Assembly (NCBI RefSeq): GCF_000372445.1
Contig: NZ_AQUY01000001.1
Coordinates: forward strand, 874,824-938,823
DNA length: 64,000 nucleotides
DNA from: Corynebacterium ulceribovis DSM 45146
GTDB taxonomy: Bacteria; Actinomycetota; Actinomycetes; Mycobacteriales; Mycobacteriaceae
Direction of reading: 5' to 3'
Positions 17,665-27,119 of this stretch are shown here, one piece after another. A model generated the notes under the pieces. The model saw only the letters and a list, made by a program, of their open reading frames with translations, did no database searches and was not told the DNA's origin. The translations under genes were made by a program, and so were the position numbers. Positions within the stretch are counted from its first letter, which is position 1. Each line of letters opens with the position of its first letter.

Positions 17665-17842
17665 GCGTTGTCTGGACTGTGGCGTACAGTTTTTAGTGAA
17701 ACTGCAGGTTAGCGCTAGCGGAGCTGATGCCCAGCACCCCCGAAAACCCCGAGTAATCAACAGCGGGGAACTTTTCGCAACTGGCCTCCGACTACTTATG
17801 TGATCCGCAATCGTCGGGTCTTTACCGAAAGAAGGAAGATTG
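17665..17842 (+). other. Upstream region of the copper/peroxidase operon
   Basis: No coding sequence is visible. The region should contain the copC promoter and ends with GAAGGAAG, the copC ribosome binding site. I see no DtxR-like box in it, so if it is metal-regulated the operator is of another kind. Confidence 0.5.
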
Positions 17843-18388
17843 ATGACTCAACGCTGTCGGGTGGCAATGAACAATATCGCCGCCCTGTTGGCAGTCAGCA
17901 TCTTGACCGTGATGTCAATGGTGTTGGTGATGCCTGAAGCTCAGGCGCACGACTCTGTCATTAAGTCAGTACCCACTGATGGCGGCCATGTTGATGAGTT
18001 CCCTCGCACTATTGAAATGACTTTCTCGGGCATTCCGAAGGAAACCTACAACACCGTTGCCATCACCCATGAGCAAACCGGAACCGTCGTCTACAGCGGC
18101 GAACCGGAGCTGGAAAACCAGCAGGTGCGGATTGCGATTCCCGAAGGAACTGAAACCCCAGACGGAAACTACATCGTCGGGTTTCAAATCACCTCCTCAG
18201 ACGGTCACTCCACACGCGGGAAAATCGGTTTCTCGGTCGGAGACGAAGTAGTGGTCACTGCCGATGAACCTGACACTGAGACCGAATCCAGCAACATGCC
18301 ATTCATTATCGCCGCTGGCATTGGATTCGCAGTCATCGCTATTGGAGCCATCATCTTCCTCAGCCGAAAGGAACAATCGAATGATTAA
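17843..18388 (+). CDS. copC: Secreted CopC-domain copper-binding protein, membrane anchored
   Basis: The 181-aa protein has a Sec signal peptide ending MPEAQA, and the predicted cleavage leaves histidine as the first mature residue (HDSVIKSVPTDGG). That is the amino-terminal ligand of the CopC copper site; DGHS near residue 118 supplies the Asp and His partners. An acidic linker leads to one C-terminal membrane helix (FIIAAGIGFAVIAIGAIIFL), so it is anchored facing outwards. I chose the ATG at 17843 because a TTG immediately before it is less likely. It overlaps the next gene by 8 bp. It is probably a copper-binding protein serving cytochrome oxidase or copper balance. Confidence 0.88.
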   Translation: MTQRCRVAMNNIAALLAVSILTVMSMVLVMPEAQAHDSVIKSVPTDGGHVDEFPRTIEMTFSGIPKETYNTVAITHEQTGTVVYSGEPELENQQVRIAIPEGTETPDGNYIVGFQITSSDGHSTRGKIGFSVGDEVVVTADEPDTETESSNMPFIIAAGIGFAVIAIGAIIFLSRKEQSND

Positions 18389-19010
18389 CCACCGCCGCGC
18401 CCTAGCCGCCGTTTTCGCTGCAGCTGCCCTGACCATCACCGGTTGCACCAACAGCGAAGAGGCTTCCGACAAGGCCAACGACGCATCGACCTCTGCAACC
18501 ACCGGTGCATCCGAGGCTTCGTCGGAAGCAACAGCGTCCGAAATGACGCTGGAAGGCGCATACTGCAAGGCAAAGGGTAAAGGTAACCCAGATGCTGCCA
18601 CCCCTAAGGAAAAGCAGATGATGACCGGCTGCTTCGGCACCCTGAAAAACGGCACCGACAAGGAAATGACCTTGAAGGACTTCTCGGTTGAAGGCCTGCC
18701 AGAAGGCGCAGTCCTGGAGCTGCACGAAACCATCGACGGCACCATGACCCACAAGCCAGAAGGCTTCACCATCCCTGCAGGCGAAAGCCACGAAATGAAG
18801 CCAGGCGGCGACCACATGATGCTGATGAAGATCAAGGATGAGATCCCAGCCGGTGACAGCTTGAAGTTCACCCTGAAGTTCGCTGACGGCACCGAACATC
18901 AGGTTGACATCCCAGTTCGTGAGCAGGCATCCGGTGAGGAAAACTACGGCGAAGACGGCAGCCTGCAGCAGGACACCGGCATGGATGAACACGCCGGCCA
19001 CAACCACTAG
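18381..19010 (+). CDS. PCuAC-like copper chaperone lipoprotein
   Basis: The 209-aa protein has a signal peptide with lipobox ITGC, then a Ser/Thr/Ala-rich linker, then a domain like PCu(A)C (DUF461) copper chaperones: HETIDGTMTHKPEG, GESHEMKPGGDHMMLMKI and a final Ig-like strand. The histidine/methionine spacing suits Cu(I) binding. The tail is rich in His (DEHAGHNH). The start at 18381, after GAAAGGAAC, overlaps copC. In related actinobacteria such proteins pass copper to cytochrome aa3 or to extracellular oxidases. The handover partner here is inferred. Confidence 0.87.
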   Translation: MINHRRALAAVFAAAALTITGCTNSEEASDKANDASTSATTGASEASSEATASEMTLEGAYCKAKGKGNPDAATPKEKQMMTGCFGTLKNGTDKEMTLKDFSVEGLPEGAVLELHETIDGTMTHKPEGFTIPAGESHEMKPGGDHMMLMKIKDEIPAGDSLKFTLKFADGTEHQVDIPVREQASGEENYGEDGSLQQDTGMDEHAGHNH

Positions 19011-19056
19011 TTAACCGAACGCTAGTTATTTGATCTAAGGAGAGCGTGTAACACCC

Positions 19057-20277
19057 ATGAGCGACAAGCTTCGTCGACGTACCTTCCTCACTGCTGCCGG
19101 TGCAGCAGGAATCAGCGCAGGAGCAGTGTCGCTTTCTGCATGCTCCTCCGACGACGACCCGCAAGCCGCCGCCGACAAAAAGCAGCCCCTAGTGGAGGCA
19201 CGCGTCGACTTCGACGGCCCCCACCAGGCCGGCATCGCCACCCCGGCGCAAGCTCGACTATGGCTCATCGGCCTGAACCTGAAAAAGGATGTCGACCGAG
19301 AAGGCATCATTCGACTGATGCGCCTGTGGACCGACGACGCCCGCCGGATGACCCAGGGTGGCGCCGGCCTGGCTGACCTGGAATGGGAACTGCTGGAATC
19401 AACTGCCAGCTTGACCACCACCGTCGGTTTCGGTCGCGGTCTACTGAAAAAGGCCGGCCTGGAATACCAAGCACCGGAATGGCTCAAACCACTGCCGGAA
19501 TACAGCCGAGATGAATTGGATGAAAAATGGGGTGAGACTGACCTCTGCCTCCAAATCTGCTGTGATGATTCCCTGACCCTGTCTCACGCTGCCCGCTACC
19601 TCCTTAAAGGTGGCGCTCGGTATGTGGACATTAAATGGGTACAGGAAGGCTTTTTGAACGCGAATGGTTCCTTTGAAAAGGGGCACACTCCGCGCAATAA
19701 GTTCGGCCAGCTCGACGGGACCATTAACCCACGTTCCGAAGAAGAACTTGACGACATCGTCTGGATTAATGATGGGCCAGACTGGCTCAAGGGCGGCACA
19801 GCAATGGTGGTGCGGCGCATCGAAATGGACCTCGACGGCTGGGATGTGCTCGACCGGGCATCTCGGGAAACCGTGATTGGCCGCACCTTGGACACCGGTG
19901 CGCCCCTGACCGGTGAAAATGAGTACGACAAGCCGGATATGGAAGCCCGAGACAAATACGGTCTGCCAGTCATCGACCGCAATAGCCACATGGCGCTATC
20001 GATGCCAGCAGATGGAAAGCCGAATGAGAAGCTGCTGCGCCGAGTCTACAACTATGATTTGCCGCCGCAGCCGGGCCATCGCTTCACCTCCAACACCGGG
20101 CTGGTGTTCATTTGCTTCCAGCAAGACCCGCTGGCGCAATTCGACCCGATTCAGCAGCGTCTGGACAAGTCCGACCGGCTTAACCAGTGGATTTTCCATA
20201 TTGGTTCTGCGGTGTACGCCATTCCGGCGGGCACTGGCCCCGAAGAATACTGGGGCCAGAAACTACTGGAGTCGTAG
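19057..20277 (+). CDS. Tat-exported DyP-type haem peroxidase
   Basis: This 406-aa DyP-family (EfeB-like) haem peroxidase has a twin-arginine signal with hydrophobic core (RRRTFLTAAGAAGISAGAVSLSAC). Its cysteine could be lipidated, so it may be a Tat lipoprotein. The distal aspartate D220 lies in FGQLDGT, the haem-ligand histidine is H311 (NSHMAL), and the C-terminus has NQWIFHIGSAVYAIPAG. The EfeO and EfeU iron-uptake partners are absent here. It instead follows two copper proteins, as in the DtpA copper-handling loci of Streptomyces. AAGGAG precedes the start. Substrate unknown. Confidence 0.93.
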   Translation: MSDKLRRRTFLTAAGAAGISAGAVSLSACSSDDDPQAAADKKQPLVEARVDFDGPHQAGIATPAQARLWLIGLNLKKDVDREGIIRLMRLWTDDARRMTQGGAGLADLEWELLESTASLTTTVGFGRGLLKKAGLEYQAPEWLKPLPEYSRDELDEKWGETDLCLQICCDDSLTLSHAARYLLKGGARYVDIKWVQEGFLNANGSFEKGHTPRNKFGQLDGTINPRSEEELDDIVWINDGPDWLKGGTAMVVRRIEMDLDGWDVLDRASRETVIGRTLDTGAPLTGENEYDKPDMEARDKYGLPVIDRNSHMALSMPADGKPNEKLLRRVYNYDLPPQPGHRFTSNTGLVFICFQQDPLAQFDPIQQRLDKSDRLNQWIFHIGSAVYAIPAGTGPEEYWGQKLLES

Positions 20278-20353
20278 CAGTAGTAGGGTATAGGGGTCCA
20301 TGGCAGCTACCAGGTATGTAGCCGCCATCCGATCAGCCAAGGAGCTATCAAAA

Positions 20354-22405
20354 GTGTCGACACCAACCGCCCTAGAATCCTTCATTGTGCCTGCTGGCGA
20401 AGCCGCAGGCGCAGTGATGCGTGACCTAGATTTGCCTAATAAGGGCCCAGAAGCCATCGTCTGCGTTCAGGACCCAGAAGGTGAACTCAAGGACCTGTCG
20501 TGGGTACCAACCCAAGACACCAAGGTCACCGCAATTCCAGCTAATACGGAAGCTGGCCGTGGAGTGATTCGACACTCCGCCACCCACGTCATGGCCCAGG
20601 CCGTGCAAGCCGAATTCCCGGGCACCAAGCTCGGCATCGGTCCTGCTATCGACGACGGTTTCTACTACGACTTCGGAACCGATCACGCCTTCACCCCAGA
20701 AGACCTCGCCCGCATTGAAAAGCGGATGAAGAAGATCATCAAGTCGGGGCAGAAGTTCGAACGCATTGCATGGGAGTCCTTGGATCAGGCCCGCGAGGCA
20801 CTGAAAGACGAGCCGTACAAGCTGCAGATCATCGACGACAAGTCCAAGGGCACTGTCCTGGATGAAGATGCAGATGTCGACGCCACCGGCGAGCTGACCG
20901 CCTACAACAACGTCAACCCGCGTACCGGCGAGGTGGAATGGTTCGACCTGTGCCGTGGCCCTCACGTGCCAACCACTCGCTACATCCCAGCTGTGACCTT
21001 GACTCGGTCGTCTGCCGCCTACTGGCGCGGAGACCAGAACAACGACGACATGCAGCGCATTTACGGCACCGCATGGGAGTCGAAGGAAGCGCTGGCTGAG
21101 TACGAAGAGATGATGGCGGAAGCTGAACGCCGCGACCACCGCCGTCTAGGCGCAGAGCTTGACCTATTCAGCTTCCCGGATGAAATTGGCTCCGGCTTCC
21201 CAGTCTTCCACGCCAATGGCGGCATTATTCGCCTGGAGATGGAAAACCACTCCCGCCGCCGCCACGTCGAAGCTGGCTACGAGTTCATTTACACTCCGCA
21301 CATCACCAAGGGCGACCTGTTCAAGCAGTCTGGTCACCTGGACTTCTACGCCGATGGCATGTTCCCTCCGATGCAGCTCGACGGCGAAACTGACGCAGAA
21401 GGCAATGTCACCAAGCAGGCGCAGGACTACTACGCCAAGCCAATGAACTGCCCAATGCACAACCTGGTGTACTCCTCCCGCGGCCGCTCCTACCGCGAAC
21501 TGCCGCTGCGACTGTTCGAGATGGGCACGGTGTACCGCTATGAGAAGTCCGGTGTGATTCACGGTCTGACCCGTGCTCGTGGCTTCACCCAGGACGATGC
21601 CCACATCTACTGCACCGAAGACCAGCTCGAAGACGAACTGACCGGCGTGCTGGACTTCATCATTTCCCTGCTGCGCGACTACGGTCTGGACGACTTCTAC
21701 CTAGAACTGTCCACGAAGGACCCGAAGAAGTTCGTCGGCTCGGATGAGATTTGGGAGCGTTCGACCAGCATCCTGCAGCGCGTTGCCGACGCCTCTGGCC
21801 TCGACTTGGTGCCAGACCCAGGCGGAGCTGCGTTCTACGGCCCGAAGATTTCGGTTCAGGCAAAGGACGCCATCGGCCGTACCTGGCAGATGTCGACGGT
21901 GCAGTTGGACTTCAACCTGCCGGAGCGTTTCGAGCTGGAGTACACCGCACCAGATGGCACTAAGCAGCGCCCAATTATGATTCACCGCGCGCTGTTTGGC
22001 TCTATTGAGCGGTTCTTTGGCGTGCTCACTGAGCACTACGCCGGCGCGTTCCCAGCATGGCTGGCACCTAAGCAGGTCGTCGGTATTCCAGTGGCGGATG
22101 ATTTCGCACCGCACCTGGAAGACTTCACCGCCAAGCTGAAGGCCAATGGTATTCGCGCATCGGTTGATGAATCCGATGACCGGATGCAGAAGAAGATTCG
22201 AACCCACACCACCTTGAAGGTGCCGTTTATGGTGCTGGCCGGTGCCCGCGACGTGGAGGCAGGGGCCGTGTCCTTCCGCTTCCTGGACGGCACCCAGATT
22301 AACGGCGTACCAGTTGACGAGGCCGTGAGCTTGGTGACGGAGTGGGTCCGCGAACGCATCAATGACCAACCTAATGAGGTCAACGTTGCAGCACGGCGCG
22401 CCTAG
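20354..22405 (+). CDS. thrS: Threonyl-tRNA synthetase
   Basis: ThrRS charges tRNA-Thr. The protein is 683 aa from the GTG at 20354, which has AAGGAG 9 bases upstream; the 18-codon upstream extension is not supported. Domain order is TGS-like (residues 1-65), the editing domain with [10 protein letters not shown] and the zinc-type motif GPHVPTTR (about 70-235), the class II catalytic core (FYYDFG... [31 protein letters not shown]), and the anticodon domain from about 580 ([11 protein letters not shown]). No T-box leader is visible; a TAGGGTATAGGG stretch about 70 bp upstream may hold the -10. Confidence 0.97.
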   Translation: MSTPTALESFIVPAGEAAGAVMRDLDLPNKGPEAIVCVQDPEGELKDLSWVPTQDTKVTAIPANTEAGRGVIRHSATHVMAQAVQAEFPGTKLGIGPAIDDGFYYDFGTDHAFTPEDLARIEKRMKKIIKSGQKFERIAWESLDQAREALKDEPYKLQIIDDKSKGTVLDEDADVDATGELTAYNNVNPRTGEVEWFDLCRGPHVPTTRYIPAVTLTRSSAAYWRGDQNNDDMQRIYGTAWESKEALAEYEEMMAEAERRDHRRLGAELDLFSFPDEIGSGFPVFHANGGIIRLEMENHSRRRHVEAGYEFIYTPHITKGDLFKQSGHLDFYADGMFPPMQLDGETDAEGNVTKQAQDYYAKPMNCPMHNLVYSSRGRSYRELPLRLFEMGTVYRYEKSGVIHGLTRARGFTQDDAHIYCTEDQLEDELTGVLDFIISLLRDYGLDDFYLELSTKDPKKFVGSDEIWERSTSILQRVADASGLDLVPDPGGAAFYGPKISVQAKDAIGRTWQMSTVQLDFNLPERFELEYTAPDGTKQRPIMIHRALFGSIERFFGVLTEHYAGAFPAWLAPKQVVGIPVADDFAPHLEDFTAKLKANGIRASVDESDDRMQKKIRTHTTLKVPFMVLAGARDVEAGAVSFRFLDGTQINGVPVDEAVSLVTEWVRERINDQPNEVNVAARRA

Positions 22406-22925
22406 CGAGTACGAAGACAACGGTGTCGGGGAGCAGGGTCGCCTAGAGCGGCTCTGGGCCCCCTTCCGGTCTGCTTACATCACAAATAAGGACAACAGGA
22501 CCGCGGAACCTTTCGTCGACGCCCCAAAGCGCAGCGACGAGGACGCGCTCATTGTGGCGCGCGGTGAGCTGGTCTACTGCATTTTGAACCTGTTTCCGTA
22601 CAACAGTGGCCACATGATGGTGGTGCCGTATCGGAAAGTTGGGTTGTTGGAAGACCTGACTGCCGCTGAGTCCGCGGAGCTGATGGCGTTTGCGCAGCAG
22701 GCGATCCGGACTTTGAAGCGAGTCTCGAACCCGCATGGCATTAATGTTGGGTTTAATCTAGGTAATGGCTCGGGTGGTTCGGTCCGTGACCATCTGCATA
22801 TGCATGTGGTGCCACGCTGGTCGGGCGACGCGAATTTCATTACCGTTATCGACGAAACGAAGGTATTGCCGCAGTTGTTGCGGGATACTCGTCGCCTGTT
22901 GGCAGAAGCCTGGGAGGAAAGTTAG
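22362..22925 (+). CDS. HIT-family nucleotide hydrolase/phosphorylase
   Basis: This 187-aa histidine-triad protein has the triad [10 protein letters not shown] near residue 150 and a conserved [16 protein letters not shown] core. It matches the mycobacterial Rv2613c type, which is reported as a diadenosine tetraphosphate phosphorylase. The start is uncertain: ATG codons at 22362 and 22374 both lie inside the thrS 3' end, and neither has a clear ribosome binding site, so it probably relies on coupling with thrS. The phosphatidylinositol gene cluster follows 2 bp later. Confidence 0.9.
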   Translation: MTNLMRSTLQHGAPSEYEDNGVGEQGRLERLWAPFRSAYITNKDNRTAEPFVDAPKRSDEDALIVARGELVYCILNLFPYNSGHMMVVPYRKVGLLEDLTAAESAELMAFAQQAIRTLKRVSNPHGINVGFNLGNGSGGSVRDHLHMHVVPRWSGDANFITVIDETKVLPQLLRDTRRLLAEAWEES

Positions 22926-22927
22926 TT

Positions 22928-23596
22928 GTGTTGAGTTTGCACGGCCGGGGGGCGGCAGCGAAGATTGTCGAGCCAGTGGCCCGGACTGTGAACAAGCTGG
23001 GTATTAGCCCCAACACAATGACCCTCCTGGGGGCGACCATTTCGGTTGCCTTGGCCGTCACGCTGATTCCTACCGGCCATCTCGTGTGGGCGGCAGTGCT
23101 CTGTGGTCTGTTCACCGCACTGGACATGGTCGATGGCACGATGGCCCGGCTGCGTGGTGGCGGCACGAAATTCGGCGCGGTCCTAGACGCCTCGTGTGAC
23201 CGGCTCACAGACGGCGCACTACTGGCCAGTATTGCGTGGTGGCTCATGTTCACCTACCAGCCGCACCCATCATTGCTGGCCGCCTGCGGTATCGCACTTA
23301 TCGGTTCCCAGGTCACCTCCTACGTCAAGGCCCGCGCCGAGGCATCCAGTTTGACGGTTGACGGCGGCCTCGTCGAACGACCAGAACGCCTCATCATCGC
23401 CCTGGTTGGCTTGGGTTTGCAGGGTTTTGGCGTGCCCTATGCCATTGACATCGCGCTGTGGCTGCTTGCGGCAGGTTCGGTTGTCACCGTCGCGCAGCGC
23501 CTGTGGCAAGTGCATGCACAGCCAGAGGCCCGCGCTTTTATTGCCGCCCCAGCTGGTGCCCGCACTTTTCAGCACCCCGTACCTGACCAGGATTGA
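22928..23596 (+). CDS. pgsA: Phosphatidylinositol phosphate synthase (CDP-alcohol phosphatidyltransferase)
   Basis: The 222-aa membrane enzyme joins CDP-diacylglycerol and inositol-1-phosphate at the start of PI, PIM and lipomannan synthesis. The CDP-alcohol motif is intact at DMVDGTMARLRGGG followed by GAVLDASCD (D-G-x2-A-R-x8-G-x3-D-x3-D). About six membrane helices are visible. The neighbours patA and pimA favour the inositol substrate over glycerol phosphate. The start is the GTG at 22928, and it overlaps the patA start region. Confidence 0.93.
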   Translation: MLSLHGRGAAAKIVEPVARTVNKLGISPNTMTLLGATISVALAVTLIPTGHLVWAAVLCGLFTALDMVDGTMARLRGGGTKFGAVLDASCDRLTDGALLASIAWWLMFTYQPHPSLLAACGIALIGSQVTSYVKARAEASSLTVDGGLVERPERLIIALVGLGLQGFGVPYAIDIALWLLAAGSVVTVAQRLWQVHAQPEARAFIAAPAGARTFQHPVPDQD

Positions 23597-24561
23597 TGCC
23601 GATGAATTGGTCTGAGCGTCTTGCCGCCGCCGGGTATATCGCGGGTTGGAAAGTGGTGGGGAAGTTGCCGCCCGGCCCCGTCAATAAGCTCGCAGCTTTG
23701 GCCGCAACAAAACTCTCCGGTGACGGCGCCGGACCTGCCCAACTGCGCAGTAACCTGGCGCGGGTAGTGGGATGTGAGCCGTCCGCGGTCCCCAATGCGT
23801 TGGTTGCGCAGTCCATGCGCAGTTACGCCCGGTATTGGGTGGAGGCATTCCGCTTGCCGACGCTTACGTCCTCCGCGAACTACCCGCAGCTCATTGCGGC
23901 TTTGACGGCGAATACGCATGGGCAGCAGTATCTTCGCCAGTCTGTGGCCGCTGGGCGGGGTGTGGTGCTGGTGCTGCCACATTCAGGCAACTGGGATATG
24001 GCCGGGGTGTGGTGTGTTAGCCAATATGGTCAGTTCACCACGGTGGCGGAGCGACTAAAACCTGCGCATCTTTATGACGCGTTTGTCGAGTATCGTCAGT
24101 CGCTGGGGTTTGAAGTGTTGCCGCTGACCGGTGGTGTTGCCCCTTATGCGCGACTGCGAGAAGTCGTGGCGTCTGGCGGCATTGTGTGCTTGATGGGGGA
24201 GCGGGACCTGCGGGCGCGGGGTGTGGAAGTGGACTTTTTCGGAGAGAAAACCCGGATGCCCGCCGGCGCGGCAAAGTTGGCGCAAGATACTGGCTGCGCG
24301 CTGCACACGGTGCATTTGTGGTACACCGCGAATGGTTGGGGGCAATCCATTTCCGAGCCGTTGCCGACCGAGCGTCCGCTGCCCGAACTTGTGCAGCACA
24401 TTGCGGACAATTTCGCAGCTGGCATCGCAGCGCACCCTGCGGACTGGCATATGCTGCAACCGCAGTGGCTGGCAGATTTGCCGCAGACGCACCTAGCGCA
24501 TATCAACCGCGGCAACATTGACGGTGCTGAGGCAGACGGTGCTGAGGCAGCTGAGACCTAG
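23596..24561 (+). CDS. patA: Phosphatidylinositol mannoside acyltransferase (PatA)
   Basis: This LpxL/HtrB-family acyltransferase (about 321 aa) is expected to acylate the mannose of PIM1/PIM2 on the inner face of the membrane. The catalytic HxxxxD is HSGNWD near residue 128, and a conserved GERDLRARGVEVDFFGE follows near 200. The ATG at 23596 overlaps the pgsA stop by 1 bp; another ATG lies at 23602. It sits in the conserved pgsA-patA-pimA order. The CGTCAATAAGC word occurs at 23679 as V-N-K-L codons. Confidence 0.93.
   Translation: MPMNWSERLAAAGYIAGWKVVGKLPPGPVNKLAALAATKLSGDGAGPAQLRSNLARVVGCEPSAVPNALVAQSMRSYARYWVEAFRLPTLTSSANYPQLIAALTANTHGQQYLRQSVAAGRGVVLVLPHSGNWDMAGVWCVSQYGQFTTVAERLKPAHLYDAFVEYRQSLGFEVLPLTGGVAPYARLREVVASGGIVCLMGERDLRARGVEVDFFGEKTRMPAGAAKLAQDTGCALHTVHLWYTANGWGQSISEPLPTERPLPELVQHIADNFAAGIAAHPADWHMLQPQWLADLPQTHLAHINRGNIDGAEADGAEAAET
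23679..23689 (+). repeat. CGTCAATAAGC word, plus orientation, in patA
   Basis: Exact copy. The gene frame reads PVNKL. Confidence 0.9.
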
Positions 24562-25716
24562 ATGACGAGCGAACACACAATGACGCAGAACCAGCCTGAT
24601 CGGCCGCTGCGAATTGGAATGGTGTGCCCGTACAGTTTCGATACGCCCGGCGGAGTGCAGGCACACGCGATTGGCCTGTGCACTGCGCTGCACGCTGCTG
24701 GCCACCATGTCAGCTTGATTGGTCCGGGAAGCGGCTCACCGGAGCTGCCCGACTTTTTTGTGCCTGGCGGCGACTCCATCGCGATTCCATATAACGGCTC
24801 GGTGGCACGTCTGCGGCTGGGCCCGAAAGCACGGCGGCAACTGAAGCAGTGGTTGCTGGCGGGGCAGTTCGATGTGCTGCATATCCACGAGCCGAACTCA
24901 CCAAGCTTCTCCATGACCGCGTTGTTGCTGGTAGAGGGGCCAGTGGTGGCTACCTACCATTCCGCGTTGGAACGCTCGTGGGCACTGCGACTGGCACAGC
25001 CGGTGCTGACTCCCATTTTGGAGAAGATCACCGTCGGCATTGCGGTGTCGGAGACCGCGAGGACGTGGCAGGTTGAGCAGTTGGGGAAGAACCCGCTGGT
25101 CATTCCGAACGGGATCTGGGTCAAGGACTTTCAAGCTGCACCGGAACCGGCAGACCATCCCCGTATTTGTTTCCTCGGCCGTTTCGATGAGCCACGCAAA
25201 GGCATGCGGGTACTTATCGAGGCGTGGCCACAGATTCACGCCGCCCACCCAACGGCTGAGCTCCTCGTGGTCGGCGACGGAGATGCAGATGCCGTTCGCC
25301 GGGCCTGCCGCTCTGGCAGCGAGCAGATCACCTTCCTGGGTCGCGTGTCGGAAGCTGAGAAGGCGCAGGTCCTGGCTAATAGTGACATTTATGTCGCCCC
25401 GCAGACCGGTGGTGAATCCTTCGGAATTGTCCTGGTGGAAGCGATGGCGGCCGGCGCAGCGGTGGTGGCCTCCGACTTGCCGGCCTTTAGCGCCGTGACG
25501 AAAAACGGCGCCGCCGGTACGCTATGCACAACCGGCTGCGGTCGCAGTTTTGCCACGGCCATTAACCGATTGCTTAGCGACGATAATGCCCGGCGAAAAT
25601 TAGTGGCCGCCGGTCATGCCCGAGCACGCGAGTTCGACTGGGGCGTACTGGCAGCGGACGTTACCGATGTGTATCGGGTACTGACAGCAACTGGGGCGAA
25701 AGTGAGTGTGCGATGA
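24562..25716 (+). CDS. pimA: Phosphatidylinositol alpha-mannosyltransferase (PimA)
   Basis: PimA is the GT4 enzyme that puts the first mannose of PIMs on phosphatidylinositol, using GDP-mannose at the inner membrane face. The 384-aa GT-B protein has the N-terminal PYSFDTPGGVQAHA glycine loop, HIHEPNSPSFS, TYHSALERS, the C-terminal FLGRFDEPRKGM and the donor site APQTGGESFGIVLVEAMAAG. It starts directly after the patA stop and overlaps the next small gene by 4 bp. Confidence 0.95.
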   Translation: MTSEHTMTQNQPDRPLRIGMVCPYSFDTPGGVQAHAIGLCTALHAAGHHVSLIGPGSGSPELPDFFVPGGDSIAIPYNGSVARLRLGPKARRQLKQWLLAGQFDVLHIHEPNSPSFSMTALLLVEGPVVATYHSALERSWALRLAQPVLTPILEKITVGIAVSETARTWQVEQLGKNPLVIPNGIWVKDFQAAPEPADHPRICFLGRFDEPRKGMRVLIEAWPQIHAAHPTAELLVVGDGDADAVRRACRSGSEQITFLGRVSEAEKAQVLANSDIYVAPQTGGESFGIVLVEAMAAGAAVVASDLPAFSAVTKNGAAGTLCTTGCGRSFATAINRLLSDDNARRKLVAAGHARAREFDWGVLAADVTDVYRVLTATGAKVSVR

Positions 25717-26039
25717 GCAGCCGAGTGCGATCCACAATGGCGGTAGTATCGGGTGTTGGGGTTAGCCTGATGGTGCTCAGTGCGATCAGCGCTGCTCGAC
25801 GGCTTGACCAGCTGCACCGGCGAATCGATATGACCCGAGAGATCTGGGAACACGTCAATGAGACAGCGGCGACGCGACCGTCGCCCACAACGTCAAAAAG
25901 CAAAGTGCTAGCAGCACACATCTACAATGATGCGGTACGGGAAACCCGACGAATTCGGGATAACCGGATTGTGCGGGCGCTGCGGCTGGCGGGGACGGCT
26001 CCGCTGCCGTACTACGTGGATTTGTTGCAGAGTCGATAA
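25713..26039 (+). CDS. Small membrane-anchored protein of unknown function
   Basis: I do not recognise a named family for this 108-aa protein. It has one N-terminal hydrophobic segment (MAVVSGVGVSLMVLSAIS) followed by a basic, helical region (ARRLDQLHRRIDMTREIWEHVNE, ETRRIRDNRIVRALRLAG). This suggests a single-pass protein with its C-terminus in the cytoplasm or a short coiled coil. It overlaps the pimA stop (ATGA) and so is probably translated with the PIM cluster. A role in the envelope is only a guess from context. Confidence 0.75.
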   Translation: MSSRVRSTMAVVSGVGVSLMVLSAISAARRLDQLHRRIDMTREIWEHVNETAATRPSPTTSKSKVLAAHIYNDAVRETRRIRDNRIVRALRLAGTAPLPYYVDLLQSR

Positions 26040-26120
26040 AACCCGACCCCAATGGACAGATTTGTCTAGTTACCCACTACGATGTGAAACATTCCAATTC
26101 CTTAAACAGGGAGAATCAAC

Positions 26121-27020
26121 GTGAGCAATTCTGAAGCTGCACATGCCCCGAAGGCACGTGCCAACCGAGGCAAGGCTGACCACCTGACCGGCGGTGTCAT
26201 CATGGACGTGGTGACCCCAGAACAGGCCAAGATCGCTGAAGCAGCCGGTGCTGTCGCAGTGATGGCGCTGGAACGAGTCCCAGCAGACATCCGCGCCCAG
26301 GGTGGCGTATCCCGCATGTCCGACCCAGACATGATTGACGGCATCATTGCAGCGGTGTCCATCCCAGTGATGGCCAAGGCTCGCATCGGCCACTTCGTCG
26401 AAGCACAGGTCCTGGAATCCCTCGGTGTCGACTTCATCGACGAATCTGAGGTGCTCAGCCCAGCTGACTACACCAACCACATCGACAAGTGGGGCATCGA
26501 CACCCCATTCGTCTGCGGTGCAACCAACCTCGGTGAAGCACTGCGTCGCATCAACGAAGGCGCCGCGATGATTCGCTCCAAGGGCGAAGCTGGCACCGGC
26601 GACGTCTCCAACGCCATCACCCACATGCGCACCATCCGCGCTGACATCAACCGCCTGACCTCCATGGCTGAAGACGAGCTCTACGTCGCAGCTAAGGAAC
26701 TGCAGGCACCATACGAACTGGTTGTGGAAGTAGCCCGCACCGGCAAGCTGCCAGTGCCACTGCTGACCGCCGGTGGTATCGCCACCCCAGCCGACGCTGC
26801 GCTGATGATGCAGCTCGGTGCAGACGGCGTGTTCGTTGGCTCCGGCATCTTCAAGTCCGGTAACCCAGAACAGCGCGCAAAGGCCATCGTCGCTGCAACC
26901 AAGCACTACAACGACCCAAAGGTCATCGCGGACGTTTCCCGCGGCCTGGGCGAAGCAATGGTCGGCCTGAACGTGGATGAACTGCCAGTGTCGCACCGCC
27001 TGTCCGAGCGCGGCTGGTAA
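26121..27020 (+). CDS. pdxS: Pyridoxal 5'-phosphate synthase subunit PdxS
   Basis: PdxS makes pyridoxal phosphate from ribose 5-phosphate, glyceraldehyde 3-phosphate and ammonia, the ammonia coming from the glutaminase PdxT. The 299-aa TIM barrel is highly conserved: [35 protein letters not shown] with a catalytic lysine, HMRTIRADI, and [29 protein letters not shown]. The GTG start has AGGGAG upstream and codon bias is strong, indicating high expression. pdxT does not follow, nor does it lie between tesB and yebC as in mycobacteria. Confidence 0.97.
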   Translation: MSNSEAAHAPKARANRGKADHLTGGVIMDVVTPEQAKIAEAAGAVAVMALERVPADIRAQGGVSRMSDPDMIDGIIAAVSIPVMAKARIGHFVEAQVLESLGVDFIDESEVLSPADYTNHIDKWGIDTPFVCGATNLGEALRRINEGAAMIRSKGEAGTGDVSNAITHMRTIRADINRLTSMAEDELYVAAKELQAPYELVVEVARTGKLPVPLLTAGGIATPADAALMMQLGADGVFVGSGIFKSGNPEQRAKAIVAATKHYNDPKVIADVSRGLGEAMVGLNVDELPVSHRLSERGW

Positions 27021-27119
27021 ACCAACCTCCGGGCAACAGTTCGGCTGGTAATACTGGAGGAGAACCCTACGACCTGCGCACACCAGTGGTGCCAGGCGCA
27101 ATGACGAGGAGGACGCCAC

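Noticed and set aside
20278-20353. T-box leader upstream of thrS
   Set aside because: There is no specifier hairpin, no conserved T-box sequence and no terminator; the gap is only 76 bp.
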